From positions 1-24,130 of the IMG/VR virus record IMGVR_UViG_3300030116_002621: a stretch of 24,130 nucleotides of DNA. The stretch is one strand, 5' to 3'. The first letter of the stretch is position 1. Each line of letters starts with the position of its first letter. This document shows, in pieces, positions 1 to 6,972 of this stretch. Position numbers and translations under genes: made by a program. The DNA is from a virus. Below the pieces are notes generated by a model, which saw only the letters and a program-made list of their open reading frames with translations, ran no database searches and was not told the origin of the DNA.

Positions 1-443
1 TATGCAGATTTTGCAAAGTTAGTAGCACTTGTTCTTGTTAATTCTTGCATTGGCATATCAGGGTGAGTAATAAACATTGTATCACCACTCTGAGTAACTA
101 CTAATGATCCAATCATTGCAGTAGTCCAAGGACAACTAGTTATTGTTTGTAAAAGATTTGTTGGATCTGAAATGTCTACAATTCTTAGTTTTGTATTACT
201 AAAAAGTAGAATATATGCTTCATCTTCATCATATACGTATGGTTCTGCCTGATAATCCTCATTTGCGAGGGTCTGAAGGTATCTAAGCCCAGGTCGTCTA
301 GTGCAACCACCCTGAGCCTTTAACCTTACGTTACGGAGTCTAAAAGCTCCATTTCTGTAAGCCTCGGCATCTACCCTAGATGACAAAAGAGGGGATAGCT
401 CCCCTGATGAAAAGTTTGTAGTAAATTGTCTTAATAATGCCAT
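1..443 (-). CDS. Tail tubular protein B-like (tail nozzle), N-terminal part
   Basis: This reading frame is open from an ATG at 443 to the left edge of the window, so about 147 N-terminal residues are visible and the stop is outside. It begins MALLRQFTTNFSSGELSP and continues with DAEAYRNGAFRLRN and then GGCTRRPGLRYL. This N-terminal pattern (an 'F..GELSP', then 'R..Y..G...L.N', then 'GG..RRPG') is typical of the podovirus tail tubular protein B/nozzle family. Members of that family form the distal part of the short tail. The start lies 4 bp after the stop of the tail tubular protein A-like gene, the usual A-then-B order, so translation is probably coupled. The call rests on motif and order; the part seen is far shorter than a full TtpB. 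Confidence 0.8.
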   Translation of the reverse strand, partial: MALLRQFTTNFSSGELSPLLSSRVDAEAYRNGAFRLRNVRLKAQGGCTRRPGLRYLQTLANEDYQAEPYVYDEDEAYILLFSNTKLRIVDISDPTNLLQTITSCPWTTAMIGSLVVTQSGDTMFITHPDMPMQELTRTSATNFAKSA

Positions 444-447
444 TCAT

Positions 448-1077
448 TCAACTCGTTGATTCCCCTTCGATCTTTGCATAAATACCTGATCCAAGTCTTA
501 TTCTGTGAAATCTACTGAGAGCAACTTGTTGTGTTGTAACTTGTTGTGCATCTCTAGCTTTTGCTCTTCTAAATTGAACTTCTGCCAATTGACTATAAGA
601 TCTTGCTATATCACCTTTTCTTGTAACTGCTAAAGCCAAAACTGATGCAAGGCGATATATAACCCATAAAGTAAATGCTGGAGGCCAATATTGTGTATCA
701 ACTCTGAATATATAATTAAGAACTACTGTGTCATTTTCGTTAGCATTTAGATATATTGCTCTTTCATATATATCATACTGTTGTACTGCATCATCAATTG
801 TAACAGTTTGTACTTGCACAACAGCTGGTTCAGTAGGTAGGGCATAAGCAGCTGCCCAACGATCAACTGGTGTATCAGCTAATCTAGATAACACTTTCTG
901 ACCAGTAGCAAAGTTCCAGTTATTTTGTGCTAAACAATCCTCGACAATATCTTCGTAGCTTGTATTCATAACTAAGGCTTCATCAGTACCCTCTGTAAAT
1001 GATGAAAGTGGTTCCATGCCCACCATAACCATAGCTCTTTGTGCTACCTCAATATCCGTCTTAGCTGTTTGTGGCAT
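448..1077 (-). CDS. Tail tubular protein A-like (tail adaptor)
   Basis: This 209-aa protein has the size and pattern of podovirus tail tubular protein A (T7 gp11-like), which joins the portal ring to the nozzle. An N-terminal helical stretch (residues about 5-50) contains 'AQRAMVMVGMEPLSSF' and 'CLAQNNWNFAT'. A middle beta-rich part reads 'RWAAAYALP' and 'YDIYERAIYLNAN'. A C-terminal helical part has 'YWPPAFTLWVIYRLAS' followed by a basic amphipathic helix. Such 'W.ea...YalP' and 'P..f...l...LA..lA' blocks are characteristic of the family. Its ATG overlaps the upstream TAA in a TAATG arrangement, and TtpB follows 4 bp after its stop, so the tail genes are tightly coupled. Confidence 0.8.
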   Translation of the reverse strand: MPQTAKTDIEVAQRAMVMVGMEPLSSFTEGTDEALVMNTSYEDIVEDCLAQNNWNFATGQKVLSRLADTPVDRWAAAYALPTEPAVVQVQTVTIDDAVQQYDIYERAIYLNANENDTVVLNYIFRVDTQYWPPAFTLWVIYRLASVLALAVTRKGDIARSYSQLAEVQFRRAKARDAQQVTTQQVALSRFHRIRLGSGIYAKIEGESTS

Positions 1078-1448
1078 TATGTACCTTTAACTAATTTTTT
1101 CCTACCACCTGTGATAAGCTGATCTTCCATGGCACGATTTTTAATAGATTTAGTTTTTCCAGTACCATATATGGGATTGCTTACAATATTAGGCACAGGA
1201 AGTTTTCTGAACATTGATTCCATTACCCCAGGAGTTTTATGTTCAAAACCCATAGTTTTTTTATAATTTTCACTAAAACCTTTTTGACTCATACTTCTTA
1301 TGTGTCTTTTTTTAGTTTCATTTGTATATTGATTTTTAAGTTTTTTTAATGGGTCAGATACATTTATTCTAAATCTTCTAGACATTATATCTCTAGATTT
1401 TTTGCTCCCAAGGAAAGACTCAGCAATTTTATCTAATTTTTCTTTCAT
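1077..1448 (-). CDS. Hypothetical basic protein upstream of TtpA
   Basis: This 123-aa protein is very rich in Lys and Arg and has no motif I recognise. It contains short basic clusters (SKKSRD, ETKKRHIRS, GRKKLVKGT) and no membrane segment or signal peptide. It lies between the run of tiny Lys-rich ORFs and tail tubular protein A, with which it shares a TAATG overlap. Its position in the virion operon suggests a minor virion or assembly protein, but nothing in the sequence shows the role. The C-terminal glycine/proline-containing half ('VPNIVSNPIYGTGKTKS') may be extended rather than helical. Confidence 0.7.
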   Translation of the reverse strand: MKEKLDKIAESFLGSKKSRDIMSRRFRINVSDPLKKLKNQYTNETKKRHIRSMSQKGFSENYKKTMGFEHKTPGVMESMFRKLPVPNIVSNPIYGTGKTKSIKNRAMEDQLITGGRKKLVKGT

Positions 1449-1452
1449 CTAA

Positions 1453-1497
1453 TTAGTAACCTCTGCCTTTGCCTTTTCCTTTACCTTTTTTCTTCAT
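1453..1497 (-). CDS. Candidate 14-aa Lys-Gly micro-ORF
   Basis: The ATG at 1497 overlaps the TAA of the upstream gene (TAATG). It encodes MKKKGKGKGKGRGY and stops at TAA, 4 bp before the next gene's ATG at 1448. The perfect coupling and the fit between two genes argue that ribosomes would pass through it. It is too short to judge by composition, and may be a translated spacer or a decayed end of a gene. Function is unknown; a nucleic-acid-binding tail is one guess from the charge. Confidence 0.4.
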   Translation of the reverse strand: MKKKGKGKGKGRGY

Positions 1498-1652
1498 TAT
1501 GCCATCTCCTTCTTTTTGGATTCGATAATTTTTTTCTTTAGATCTTCAGGTAAACTTTTTTGCTTGGCAGTTAGCATACTTTCGCCATTGCCATTCTTTT
1601 TCTTTTTACCCATCATTTTATTATCAGGCTTAGGTTTATTATGCTTTGGCAT
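1497..1652 (-). CDS. Small Lys-rich protein (51 aa)
   Basis: This 51-aa protein begins MPKHNKPKPDNKMMGKKKK and ends ESKKKEMA. It is about one third lysine. Its ATG lies inside the end of the upstream 47-aa gene (14-bp overlap in another frame), and its TAA forms a TAATG with the next micro-ORF, a layout typical of real, translationally coupled phage genes. It has no membrane segment or recognisable domain. Strings of such tiny basic proteins between capsid and tail genes are seen in marine podoviruses. A DNA- or capsid-associated role is inference only. Confidence 0.6.
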   Translation of the reverse strand: MPKHNKPKPDNKMMGKKKKNGNGESMLTAKQKSLPEDLKKKIIESKKKEMA

Positions 1653-1782
1653 CTACTCTACTCCCAAGTTTAACTTTATCCCCAAATTTAACTGTCCATA
1701 CAGTTCCATTTGAAGTTTCTACTTTATGTGAGGAAGTGGCTTTTACAGCCACCTCCTTAGCTTTAGTTGGTTTCTTAGCCAT
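1639..1782 (-). CDS. Small basic protein (47 aa)
   Basis: This 47-aa protein starts MAKKPTKAKEVAVKATSSHK. Its second half reads 'VETSNGTVWTVKFGDKVKLG', which looks like a short beta hairpin. The start at 1782 shares one base with the TAA of the upstream 86-aa gene (TAATG). Its stop overlaps the start of the next small Lys-rich ORF. The overlaps on both sides support it as a real gene. I do not recognise the family; the basic N-terminus followed by a small folded segment would fit a virion-associated accessory protein. Confidence 0.6.
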   Translation of the reverse strand: MAKKPTKAKEVAVKATSSHKVETSNGTVWTVKFGDKVKLGSRVDAKA

Positions 1783-2042
1783 TATCTACTGTCCGAAGTC
1801 ATGCTAACAATATCAGCAGTATCAATTGCTGATCCGTCATTTGATACGACAGTTGTGATACCAAAACCATTAGATGCATTGATAAATATTACATCGCCAA
1901 CATTCATCTCGTTGACTAATGCATTGAAATATCCAGCTGTATCTATTGTGTTAAGGTTATCGCCAGATGATTTGTAATTCCAGATATGGAACCCATTACC
2001 AGCATAGGAAACTAAACTTAAGTCTGCTTGTACTAACGCCAT
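1782..2042 (-). CDS. Small virion-associated protein downstream of MCP
   Basis: This 86-aa protein begins MALVQADLSLVSYAGNGFHI, followed by 'WNYKSSGDNLNTID', 'GYFN' and 'GDVIFINAS'. Proteins with this 'L.lVSYAGNGFh.W.Y' start commonly follow the major capsid gene in marine podoviruses. Its composition (beta-strand-prone, few charges, no cysteines) suits a small surface-exposed structural domain. A capsid decoration or head-fibre-like role is plausible but unproven. It starts 9 bp after the capsid gene stop, with a good ribosome-binding site (AGGAGG) overlapping the end of that gene. Confidence 0.7.
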   Translation of the reverse strand: MALVQADLSLVSYAGNGFHIWNYKSSGDNLNTIDTAGYFNALVNEMNVGDVIFINASNGFGITTVVSNDGSAIDTADIVSMTSDSR

Positions 2043-2051
2043 GTCTACCTC

Positions 2052-2891
2052 CTATTTCTTTAGTTCCATTTCAAATACACCTTCAGCATCGATCAAGACT
2101 GCATTTTGTTGCATTTTGTTCAATACAAAATAACTGTCTTTATCGTTGTGATATTGCATATTTGAAGTGATATCTGTACCGATTGCATGAGCAACAGCAT
2201 CTCTGTGGTAAGCAAAACACTCTCTGTGTGTTGTACCAGCTGCTCCTGATCCATTTGTTTCAGTTAGACCTGAATGTGCAAACCACATAAAACCTAACCA
2301 TCTTTTAGCAGTTACGCCATTTGGAAAAGGAAGATCTGCTTCACCGACATATTCTGCTCTTGAGAATTGATCGATTGCCATAAGTTGCGACCATTGCTCC
2401 CAACCAACAACTGCGTATCTCTGACCATCATCAGGTACACTATTGTTACCAAACTTTTCCATAAGCTCTAATGCCCATGTTAAAGTTATTCCGTTAGAAG
2501 TTTCATCATGTGCTGATGTCGTAGTAGTCATCTGATTTAGAATCAATTCATCAGTTTTTCTACCTAGAGCATATGCACCTGATTGTTGTGCAACTTGCAT
2601 CTCGTCATGGTTGATTCTTAACTGATCTAGATCATCGACCCACTCACCAGCAAAGAAGTCCTCAACTGTAACAGATACATTGGTGTGTGCAAGATTCATT
2701 GGTGCTACGTTACCATGTCTTGCCTTAGTAGTAGCAAAACCTTTACCGATTTTTTGGAATGTTGTTTTGTTCTTAACACCATTTCTAGTTCGAACAGTAT
2801 TCCTAAGTTTTGAACCCATACGTTGATAAGCAACGTGTACTCCAGATTCAAACTCCTCAATAAAGGAAGTGCTTATGGTATTTAAAGCCAT
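2052..2891 (-). CDS. Major capsid protein
   Basis: This 279-aa protein has the size, composition and position of a phage major capsid protein. The N-terminus is 'MALNTISTSFIEEFESGVH', followed by a long loop-like segment with 'LRNTVRTRNGVKNKTTFQKI' and 'RHGNVAPMNLAHTNV'. Next comes 'VTVEDFFAGEWVDDLDQL', which is typical of capsid proteins of small marine podoviruses. The C-terminal half (residues about 120-270) would be the HK97-type A and P domains. It sits directly after the scaffold gene in transcription order, separated by a 141-bp leader with two hairpins. A strong GGAGG lies just before the ATG, consistent with high expression. Confidence 0.85.
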   Translation of the reverse strand: MALNTISTSFIEEFESGVHVAYQRMGSKLRNTVRTRNGVKNKTTFQKIGKGFATTKARHGNVAPMNLAHTNVSVTVEDFFAGEWVDDLDQLRINHDEMQVAQQSGAYALGRKTDELILNQMTTTTSAHDETSNGITLTWALELMEKFGNNSVPDDGQRYAVVGWEQWSQLMAIDQFSRAEYVGEADLPFPNGVTAKRWLGFMWFAHSGLTETNGSGAAGTTHRECFAYHRDAVAHAIGTDITSNMQYHNDKDSYFVLNKMQQNAVLIDAEGVFEMELKK

Positions 2892-2963
2892 TATAGCCTC
2901 CGTTATAGGTTAAAATTTATACTATTCTGGTTATTCGCTTCACTACTACCTTGAAGTTATTCC

Positions 2964-3032
2964 ATTACTGGGCCTCTAAGTAGCTCTACGAGCCTTCTAG
3001 TAATTACAATGTTTCAGAAAAAAGAAACTTTG
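2964..3032 (-). promoter_or_regulatory. Two stem-loops in the leader before the capsid gene
   Basis: The 141 bp between scaffold and capsid genes hold two stem-loops. The first (3007-3032) pairs CAATGTTTC with GAAACTTTG, with one mismatch and a pyrimidine-rich loop on the transcript strand. The second (2964-3004) has an outer ATTACT/AGTAAT stem and inner GGC/GCC and GTAG/CTAC stems. There is no long U-run after either. Placed here they could be RNA-processing sites or attenuators that set capsid versus scaffold mRNA levels. A TATAAA on the minus strand about 25 bp before the capsid start is a weak possible promoter without a convincing -35. Confidence 0.45.
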
Positions 3033-3839
3033 TTAATTCACATTACTTTGTTTCTGTTTGGCTAATTGTGCTGACATAGCTCTGACTTTTGCTATATGTG
3101 CTGGATCACCACCATTTTGCCAATACTTTGGATCTCTTTGAGCAGCCATCAGATCTTCTCTAGTTACAGTTTCCTGAAACTCAGTAGTAGATGTCATATT
3201 AAACTTTGGTTGACCATTTAGCTCCATGATACCTTCAAATAGCTTAACCATACCAGCAGAAGCTGGAATACCAGCAAAAACATTATATTCTTCTTCTGTA
3301 AATACATTGTTTGCCCAGGCATCAACTCTTTCAAGCCTTCTATCTGCGTGTTCACCAAGTGCTTCTGACTCAACATTCCAGTCAGGGCCTGATTGTGCTT
3401 GTTCAGTAAGATATTCAGTAACAAAGTCAGAAAACTCGTCTTGTGTTAATGCCATATCATGTGCCTTACCTCTAAACCAATTAACCATATGATCGTCCTC
3501 AGGTACTTGCACATCATTGCCTTCTTCATCTTTTATTTCAAGTTTGTAGTCGGCTGGACTTATCGGAACATCTTTGGAAGCTTCTTCGTTAATTTCGTCC
3601 ACAAGTTCTGCTTTAATTTCATCACGCCTTGTATGAAATTTTGTTTCCAATTGCTTATAACTTGTTTGTAATTGCTGTGGAGTTTCGAACTTGGGGTCAA
3701 GCCACTCAGGTCTTTCGGTTGAGTCTTTTTGCTCAACTTCGTTTTGCTCTCCTGAGTCTTTTGCACTCTGGACTTCAACTCCTTCTTGTTGATCTTGGCT
3801 TTCATTGCTTTCTGTAATGACTTCTTGCTCATTAGACAT
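3033..3839 (-). CDS. Capsid assembly scaffold protein
   Basis: This 268-aa protein is strongly acidic and Gln/Glu-rich in its first 50 residues ('EVITESNESQDQQEGVEVQ'). It then contains 'PEWLDPKFETPQQLQTSYKQ', 'SPADYKLEI', a helical middle and a C-terminal helix ending 'SAQLAKQKQSNVN'. This layout (acidic disordered N-terminus, 'P.k..spe.L..sY..le.k', charged C-terminal helix) is that of podovirus capsid assembly/scaffolding proteins. It lies between the portal-side genes and the major capsid gene, the expected place. AGGAGA precedes the ATG. Scaffold proteins direct procapsid shape and then leave or are degraded; no protease domain is visible here. Confidence 0.8.
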   Translation of the reverse strand: MSNEQEVITESNESQDQQEGVEVQSAKDSGEQNEVEQKDSTERPEWLDPKFETPQQLQTSYKQLETKFHTRRDEIKAELVDEINEEASKDVPISPADYKLEIKDEEGNDVQVPEDDHMVNWFRGKAHDMALTQDEFSDFVTEYLTEQAQSGPDWNVESEALGEHADRRLERVDAWANNVFTEEEYNVFAGIPASAGMVKLFEGIMELNGQPKFNMTSTTEFQETVTREDLMAAQRDPKYWQNGGDPAHIAKVRAMSAQLAKQKQSNVN

Positions 3840-3851
3840 ATCTTCTCCTAT

Positions 3852-4121
3852 TTAACAGTCCCACTTTCTTAACGCTTTATTTATTCTGCTATTTGGATCA
3901 TTAGCAGTCTTTTTACTAGTCAATTTCTTTTTCATTCCCATCATTCTTTTGCAGAATGACCTACGTCTAGCAGCTGCTTTTGGGCTTTTCTTTGCTTCTT
4001 TCGCAGAAACTGGACGTTTGATATTCTTCCCTTGACGACGTAGACTTGCTCTACCTTTGGCATTGAGTCCTCCACTTGGATTTTTTCCTTCTTTTCTTTG
4101 CCATGCTGGTGTTTTTGCCAT
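3852..4121 (-). CDS. Small basic conserved phage protein (89 aa)
   Basis: This 89-aa protein starts MAKTPAWQRKEGKNPSGGLN and goes on 'AKGRASLRRQG', 'AAARRRSFCKRMMGM' and 'ALRKWDC'. The 'PAWQRKEGKNP.GGLN.KGR' block is one I recognise from many marine phage genomes, where the function is unknown. It is highly basic with two cysteines (in 'SFCKRM' and at the C-terminus). Its spacing is tight, 3 bp after the upstream stop and 12 bp before scaffold. AAGGAC precedes the start. A DNA-binding or virion-internal role is an inference from charge and neighbourhood only. Confidence 0.75.
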   Translation of the reverse strand: MAKTPAWQRKEGKNPSGGLNAKGRASLRRQGKNIKRPVSAKEAKKSPKAAARRRSFCKRMMGMKKKLTSKKTANDPNSRINKALRKWDC

Positions 4122-4124
4122 GAT

Positions 4125-4355
4125 TTACGTCCTTGCATAAGTTGGTTTTTTACCACCACTCTCAGGGTTTGTCTTTCTTTTTCTTGCAACAGCTTGTCTT
4201 TTTTCTTTTACACTCATTCTAGCTGCTTTAGATGATGGCACACATTTAGGATATTTTCTACCATCACCCATAGTTCTGCCACACTTAGGGTGCTTACCAT
4301 CTTTTTTTGTGGATATGTCTACCCACTTTTCATTGAACCATTTAGTAAGACTCAT
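4125..4355 (-). CDS. Small basic conserved phage protein (76 aa)
   Basis: This 76-aa protein contains 'WFNEKWVDIS', 'KHPKCGRTMGDGRKYPKCVP', 'SSKAARMSVKEKRQA' and a basic C-terminus. The pair 'KCGR...YPKCVP' with 'KWVDI' before it is a pattern common to small proteins of marine phages; the two cysteines could bind metal or form a disulphide. It overlaps the upstream gene by ATGA. It resembles in style the next gene (a second 'R.S./K.C' basic protein) and may act with it. Function is unknown. Confidence 0.75.
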   Translation of the reverse strand: MSLTKWFNEKWVDISTKKDGKHPKCGRTMGDGRKYPKCVPSSKAARMSVKEKRQAVARKRKTNPESGGKKPTYART

Positions 4356-4498
4356 GTCGATCTATATCCACCACCCATTTTCTTATACAAACGAACAAGT
4401 TGCCCACTAGCATATGCTGATGGCCATTTCTTGACTCTTGCTTTTACAATTGCTTTTGCTCTTGCATATAACTTAGGATTGGTTGGTTTGCTCGCCAT
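4352..4498 (-). CDS. Small basic conserved phage protein (48 aa)
   Basis: This 48-aa protein starts MASKPTNPKLYARAKAIVKA and continues 'RVKKWPSAYASGQLVRLYKK' and 'MGGGYRST'. The 'KPxLYxxAK...KK(W/F)PSAYA...LVr.YK..GG' layout is a recurring small family next to portal genes in marine phages. The ATG has GGGAGG just upstream, overlaps the end of the 91-aa gene by 26 bp, and ends ATGA with the next gene. Two amphipathic basic helices are likely. Function is unknown, but the conservation of the motif and the coupling make it a real gene. Confidence 0.75.
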   Translation of the reverse strand: MASKPTNPKLYARAKAIVKARVKKWPSAYASGQLVRLYKKMGGGYRST

Positions 4499-4748
4499 TT
4501 TTCCTCCCTATTTCCGTTCTGTGTTTGATGAGTGCCACGATCCACCTCTGACCTTCAAAGTGAGCAAGACTTTCGATTGGTACTCCAGCACCATGAATGT
4601 TGCCCGTTGTGAGGTTTTCCAAATACTGAAGGAACAGTTTGCCAATCCCTGAACCAAAAAGAGCATAGGCTTTATTATTAAGATCAGCTTCAACTTCAGT
4701 AGTGTAACTTCGACCATCGACAGATGCATTGACTTTTTCCTTTTTCAC
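4473..4748 (-). CDS. Hypothetical protein after portal (91 aa)
   Basis: This 91-aa protein begins at a GTG that overlaps the portal stop (TAGTG), with GAGGAC a few bases upstream supporting that start. It contains 'DLNNKAYALFGSGIGKLFLQ' and 'HFEGQRWIVALIKHR'. It has no membrane segment or known motif. It is coupled to the portal gene on one side and overlaps the 48-aa gene on the other. The likely context is head completion or a minor head protein, but the sequence does not show it. Confidence 0.7.
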   Translation of the reverse strand: MKKEKVNASVDGRSYTTEVEADLNNKAYALFGSGIGKLFLQYLENLTTGNIHGAGVPIESLAHFEGQRWIVALIKHRTEIGRKNGEQTNQS

Positions 4749-6328
4749 TATTGTCCTCGTTGTTGTTGCATTAATTGTAATGCCATGTCAATGTTCCCTT
4801 GTACTTCATCTTTACTAGCCAATAAATCTTCTTTCACTCCAAACTTAGATGCAAGATATCTTATAACCTGTTCCTGATTATATAATGCTGGTGTGATATC
4901 AGGGCCGAATGTACCAGCTACTGTTTGCTGAAATCTTACAAAGTCAGCTACATCTTGTTGATCTTGAGCCCTGAGTAATGGAGATACTGGTACAATTCTT
5001 ATTTCCCTACCATCAACTTTCGGTATATCCAAGATACCTTGCTCTGAATAGATATGAACAATTCTTTCAACCAATGGGTGGAGAAATTCTTTCTGCATTC
5101 GTCCTGCGACTGCTCCCATATCTCTTGCCACGTCAGCAAGCCTTTCTGAAACTTCTGTTGCTGACAATGGTGTTTTCGCATTTGCTCTTGAATCGAGTTC
5201 ATCAATATACATAGCCTTCCTGACATTTCTTCTCATATCCTCCAGTATTAGTTGACCAACATCAAATCGTGCTGGACTTTGTAAAGATTCTAAAGTTGAC
5301 CCAGGGCTTCGTGGTATAAATGTCCCAGGCTGTATAGTAATATTATCAGGATTAAATACTCCATCATCGTCATAAACATATGCACCTCCTATAGCCATTT
5401 CAGCATTTTCTAATATTAGCTGAACTGTAAGATTCAATGTTTTGATTGCTGGCATAGCTTGTAATACTGGGCCTCTACCCCATACTTCCATACCTGATTT
5501 AGACCATCTAGTTGTAAGCCAAGGTAGTGATCCCTTACCTTTTAGTTTTGTTTGTTGCAGTATGTGATTATCTGTTTCAGATATAAGATAATATGTATAT
5601 TCATCTTTAAATTTATCATCACTATCAAACATAGTGGCTTCGATAATTCTAGTTTTTCTATGAGGATCTCTCTTCTGAATGCCTTCCATATCTTTGCTAT
5701 ACTTGGCATCAGGATATCTATGCTTTATGTCAGTAATTTCACAGTCATAGTTCCATCTAAACCAATCAGTAACTTGATCCATAGCACCTGATAAAAGTGC
5801 CACGTTATTTGGTGGTACAGCAGTAAAATGGAGATCACCAACAAAACGTCCTGATTCAACAAGCATATTCATTGTACCAATACCAAGATCTTGTAATCCC
5901 TCATGAAATTCAGAATTGAAATTACTATTTCTTAGTCCTTCGTGGAGTAACTCTGTAATATCATCTAACTCTTTTAGAAGTTGTGAGTTAATCTGATCTT
6001 GTGGGTACTCTGGGCCTGGGGCAAGTTTGAAAGCTCGACCATTTGGAGGAAAAAAGCCAAGCTGGAGTCTTGAGGCAAACCTAGGGAGTCCAGTTACTGC
6101 TGTTTCGTCATAAATATTTTCTGTACGTCTTTGACCAGCATACTCACCAAAGAAACTTTCTCTATGTGGTAAAACGTAATCATAAATCTCTTCCCAAATA
6201 TCAGACCAATTTTGCCATCTACCTTTGGCTTTCTTGTATCTGTTCATTACTTTTTGGTATTCACTACGATTACCTGTTGTACCCCCAGCTGGAGTTGGAT
6301 CTGCATCTCCACCATATGGACTACGCAT
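4748..6328 (-). CDS. Portal / head-to-tail connecting protein
   Basis: This 526-aa protein matches the podovirus head-to-tail connector in length and pattern. Features include 'RWQNWSDIWEEIYDYVLPHR' near the N-terminus (residues about 36-56), 'FASRLQLGFFPPNGRAFKL', 'GIGTMNMLVE' and 'PLSATEVSERLADVARDMG' in the C-terminal half. These blocks are typical of the T7-like connector family. It would form the dodecameric ring at the capsid vertex through which DNA is packaged and to which the tail tubular proteins attach. A GGGAGGT lies just before the ATG. It overlaps the upstream 81-aa gene by 8 bp, and its stop overlaps the next start. Confidence 0.9.
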   Translation of the reverse strand: MRSPYGGDADPTPAGGTTGNRSEYQKVMNRYKKAKGRWQNWSDIWEEIYDYVLPHRESFFGEYAGQRRTENIYDETAVTGLPRFASRLQLGFFPPNGRAFKLAPGPEYPQDQINSQLLKELDDITELLHEGLRNSNFNSEFHEGLQDLGIGTMNMLVESGRFVGDLHFTAVPPNNVALLSGAMDQVTDWFRWNYDCEITDIKHRYPDAKYSKDMEGIQKRDPHRKTRIIEATMFDSDDKFKDEYTYYLISETDNHILQQTKLKGKGSLPWLTTRWSKSGMEVWGRGPVLQAMPAIKTLNLTVQLILENAEMAIGGAYVYDDDGVFNPDNITIQPGTFIPRSPGSTLESLQSPARFDVGQLILEDMRRNVRKAMYIDELDSRANAKTPLSATEVSERLADVARDMGAVAGRMQKEFLHPLVERIVHIYSEQGILDIPKVDGREIRIVPVSPLLRAQDQQDVADFVRFQQTVAGTFGPDITPALYNQEQVIRYLASKFGVKEDLLASKDEVQGNIDMALQLMQQQRGQ

Positions 6329-6566
6329 TGTAGCTACCTCCCATGTTTTTGGTTTTATTTAAACGTCTAAATCCAGTAAAATCTTCTAATTCAGTACTTT
6401 GCAATGATCTCTGACCTATTTTATTGGTAGCTATTTTTCTGACTCGTTCTTTTTTCTGAAATTCTTGTCTTGCAGCTTCTTCTCTGTTTATTCTCTCTTG
6501 TTCTGCTTTACGTTTCTGTAATTCAGGATCAGGTGCTGGTTTCGGTGTACTTAATAAACTACCCAT
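6321..6566 (-). CDS. Small Pro/charged protein upstream of portal (81 aa)
   Basis: I chose the ATG at 6566 over an earlier one at 6611, because GGAG lies 7 bases before it and the product then starts MGSLLSTPKPAPDPELQKRK. That 'MGSL...P.PAP' opening is common in a small protein between terminase and portal genes in podoviruses. The middle is a highly charged helix (residues about 20-45, probably coiled coil), and the end reads 'FTGFRRLNKTKNMGGSYNA'. It overlaps the upstream gene by 8 bp and the portal start by 8 bp. It is probably a minor virion or internal protein, but the function is unknown. Confidence 0.7.
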   Translation of the reverse strand: MGSLLSTPKPAPDPELQKRKAEQERINREEAARQEFQKKERVRKIATNKIGQRSLQSTELEDFTGFRRLNKTKNMGGSYNA

Positions 6567-6972
6567 TTGATTGCTCCAATAAATCGTTTGCTTCAAAGAT
6601 GACTTTTCCATTCAATCTACGCAATTCACAATACAACTGATATGGAGTCCAAATCCAAAATTTTCTAACATTACATAGATGTTTTATGAAACTTACGCAA
6701 TAAAATAGCCTTGGAATGTAAATTGGCTTGTCTTTTACGTCAATTTCGATGCATTCGCCACCTAAATGCATATTTAGGACTAATTCTGTAGCTTTTTCGC
6801 CTTTTAGTGTCTTAAAATCAAAGCCATTTGTTGTAATCTCTACTTTTTGCCATAAATCTAGCTCAGGTTCGTACCTGACAGCATAAACATGAGAAAAACC
6901 ATAACGATATTTAGTAAATAGCTTCCATAATCCAATATTTTTGCTTTCACAGAAGCATATTATCCATTTCAT
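6559..6972 (-). CDS. 137-aa protein, possible permuted NlpC/P60-like fold
   Basis: This protein begins with hydrophobic strand-like 'MKWIICFCES' and has an early His in 'YGFSHVYAVRYE' (residues about 24-35). It has a later Cys in 'RLFYCVSFIKHLC' (residues about 88-100), followed by 'WIWTPYQLYCELR'. A His early and a Cys-initiated helix late is the order of circularly permuted papain-like (YiiX/NlpC-related) proteins, and 'TPYQLY' after it fits known small phage proteins of this type. The His-Cys assignment is inference; no activity is proven. The start overlaps the TerL stop (ATGA). It could act on peptidoglycan or in virion maturation, or be a non-catalytic family member. Confidence 0.65.
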   Translation of the reverse strand: MKWIICFCESKNIGLWKLFTKYRYGFSHVYAVRYEPELDLWQKVEITTNGFDFKTLKGEKATELVLNMHLGGECIEIDVKDKPIYIPRLFYCVSFIKHLCNVRKFWIWTPYQLYCELRRLNGKVIFEANDLLEQSNG

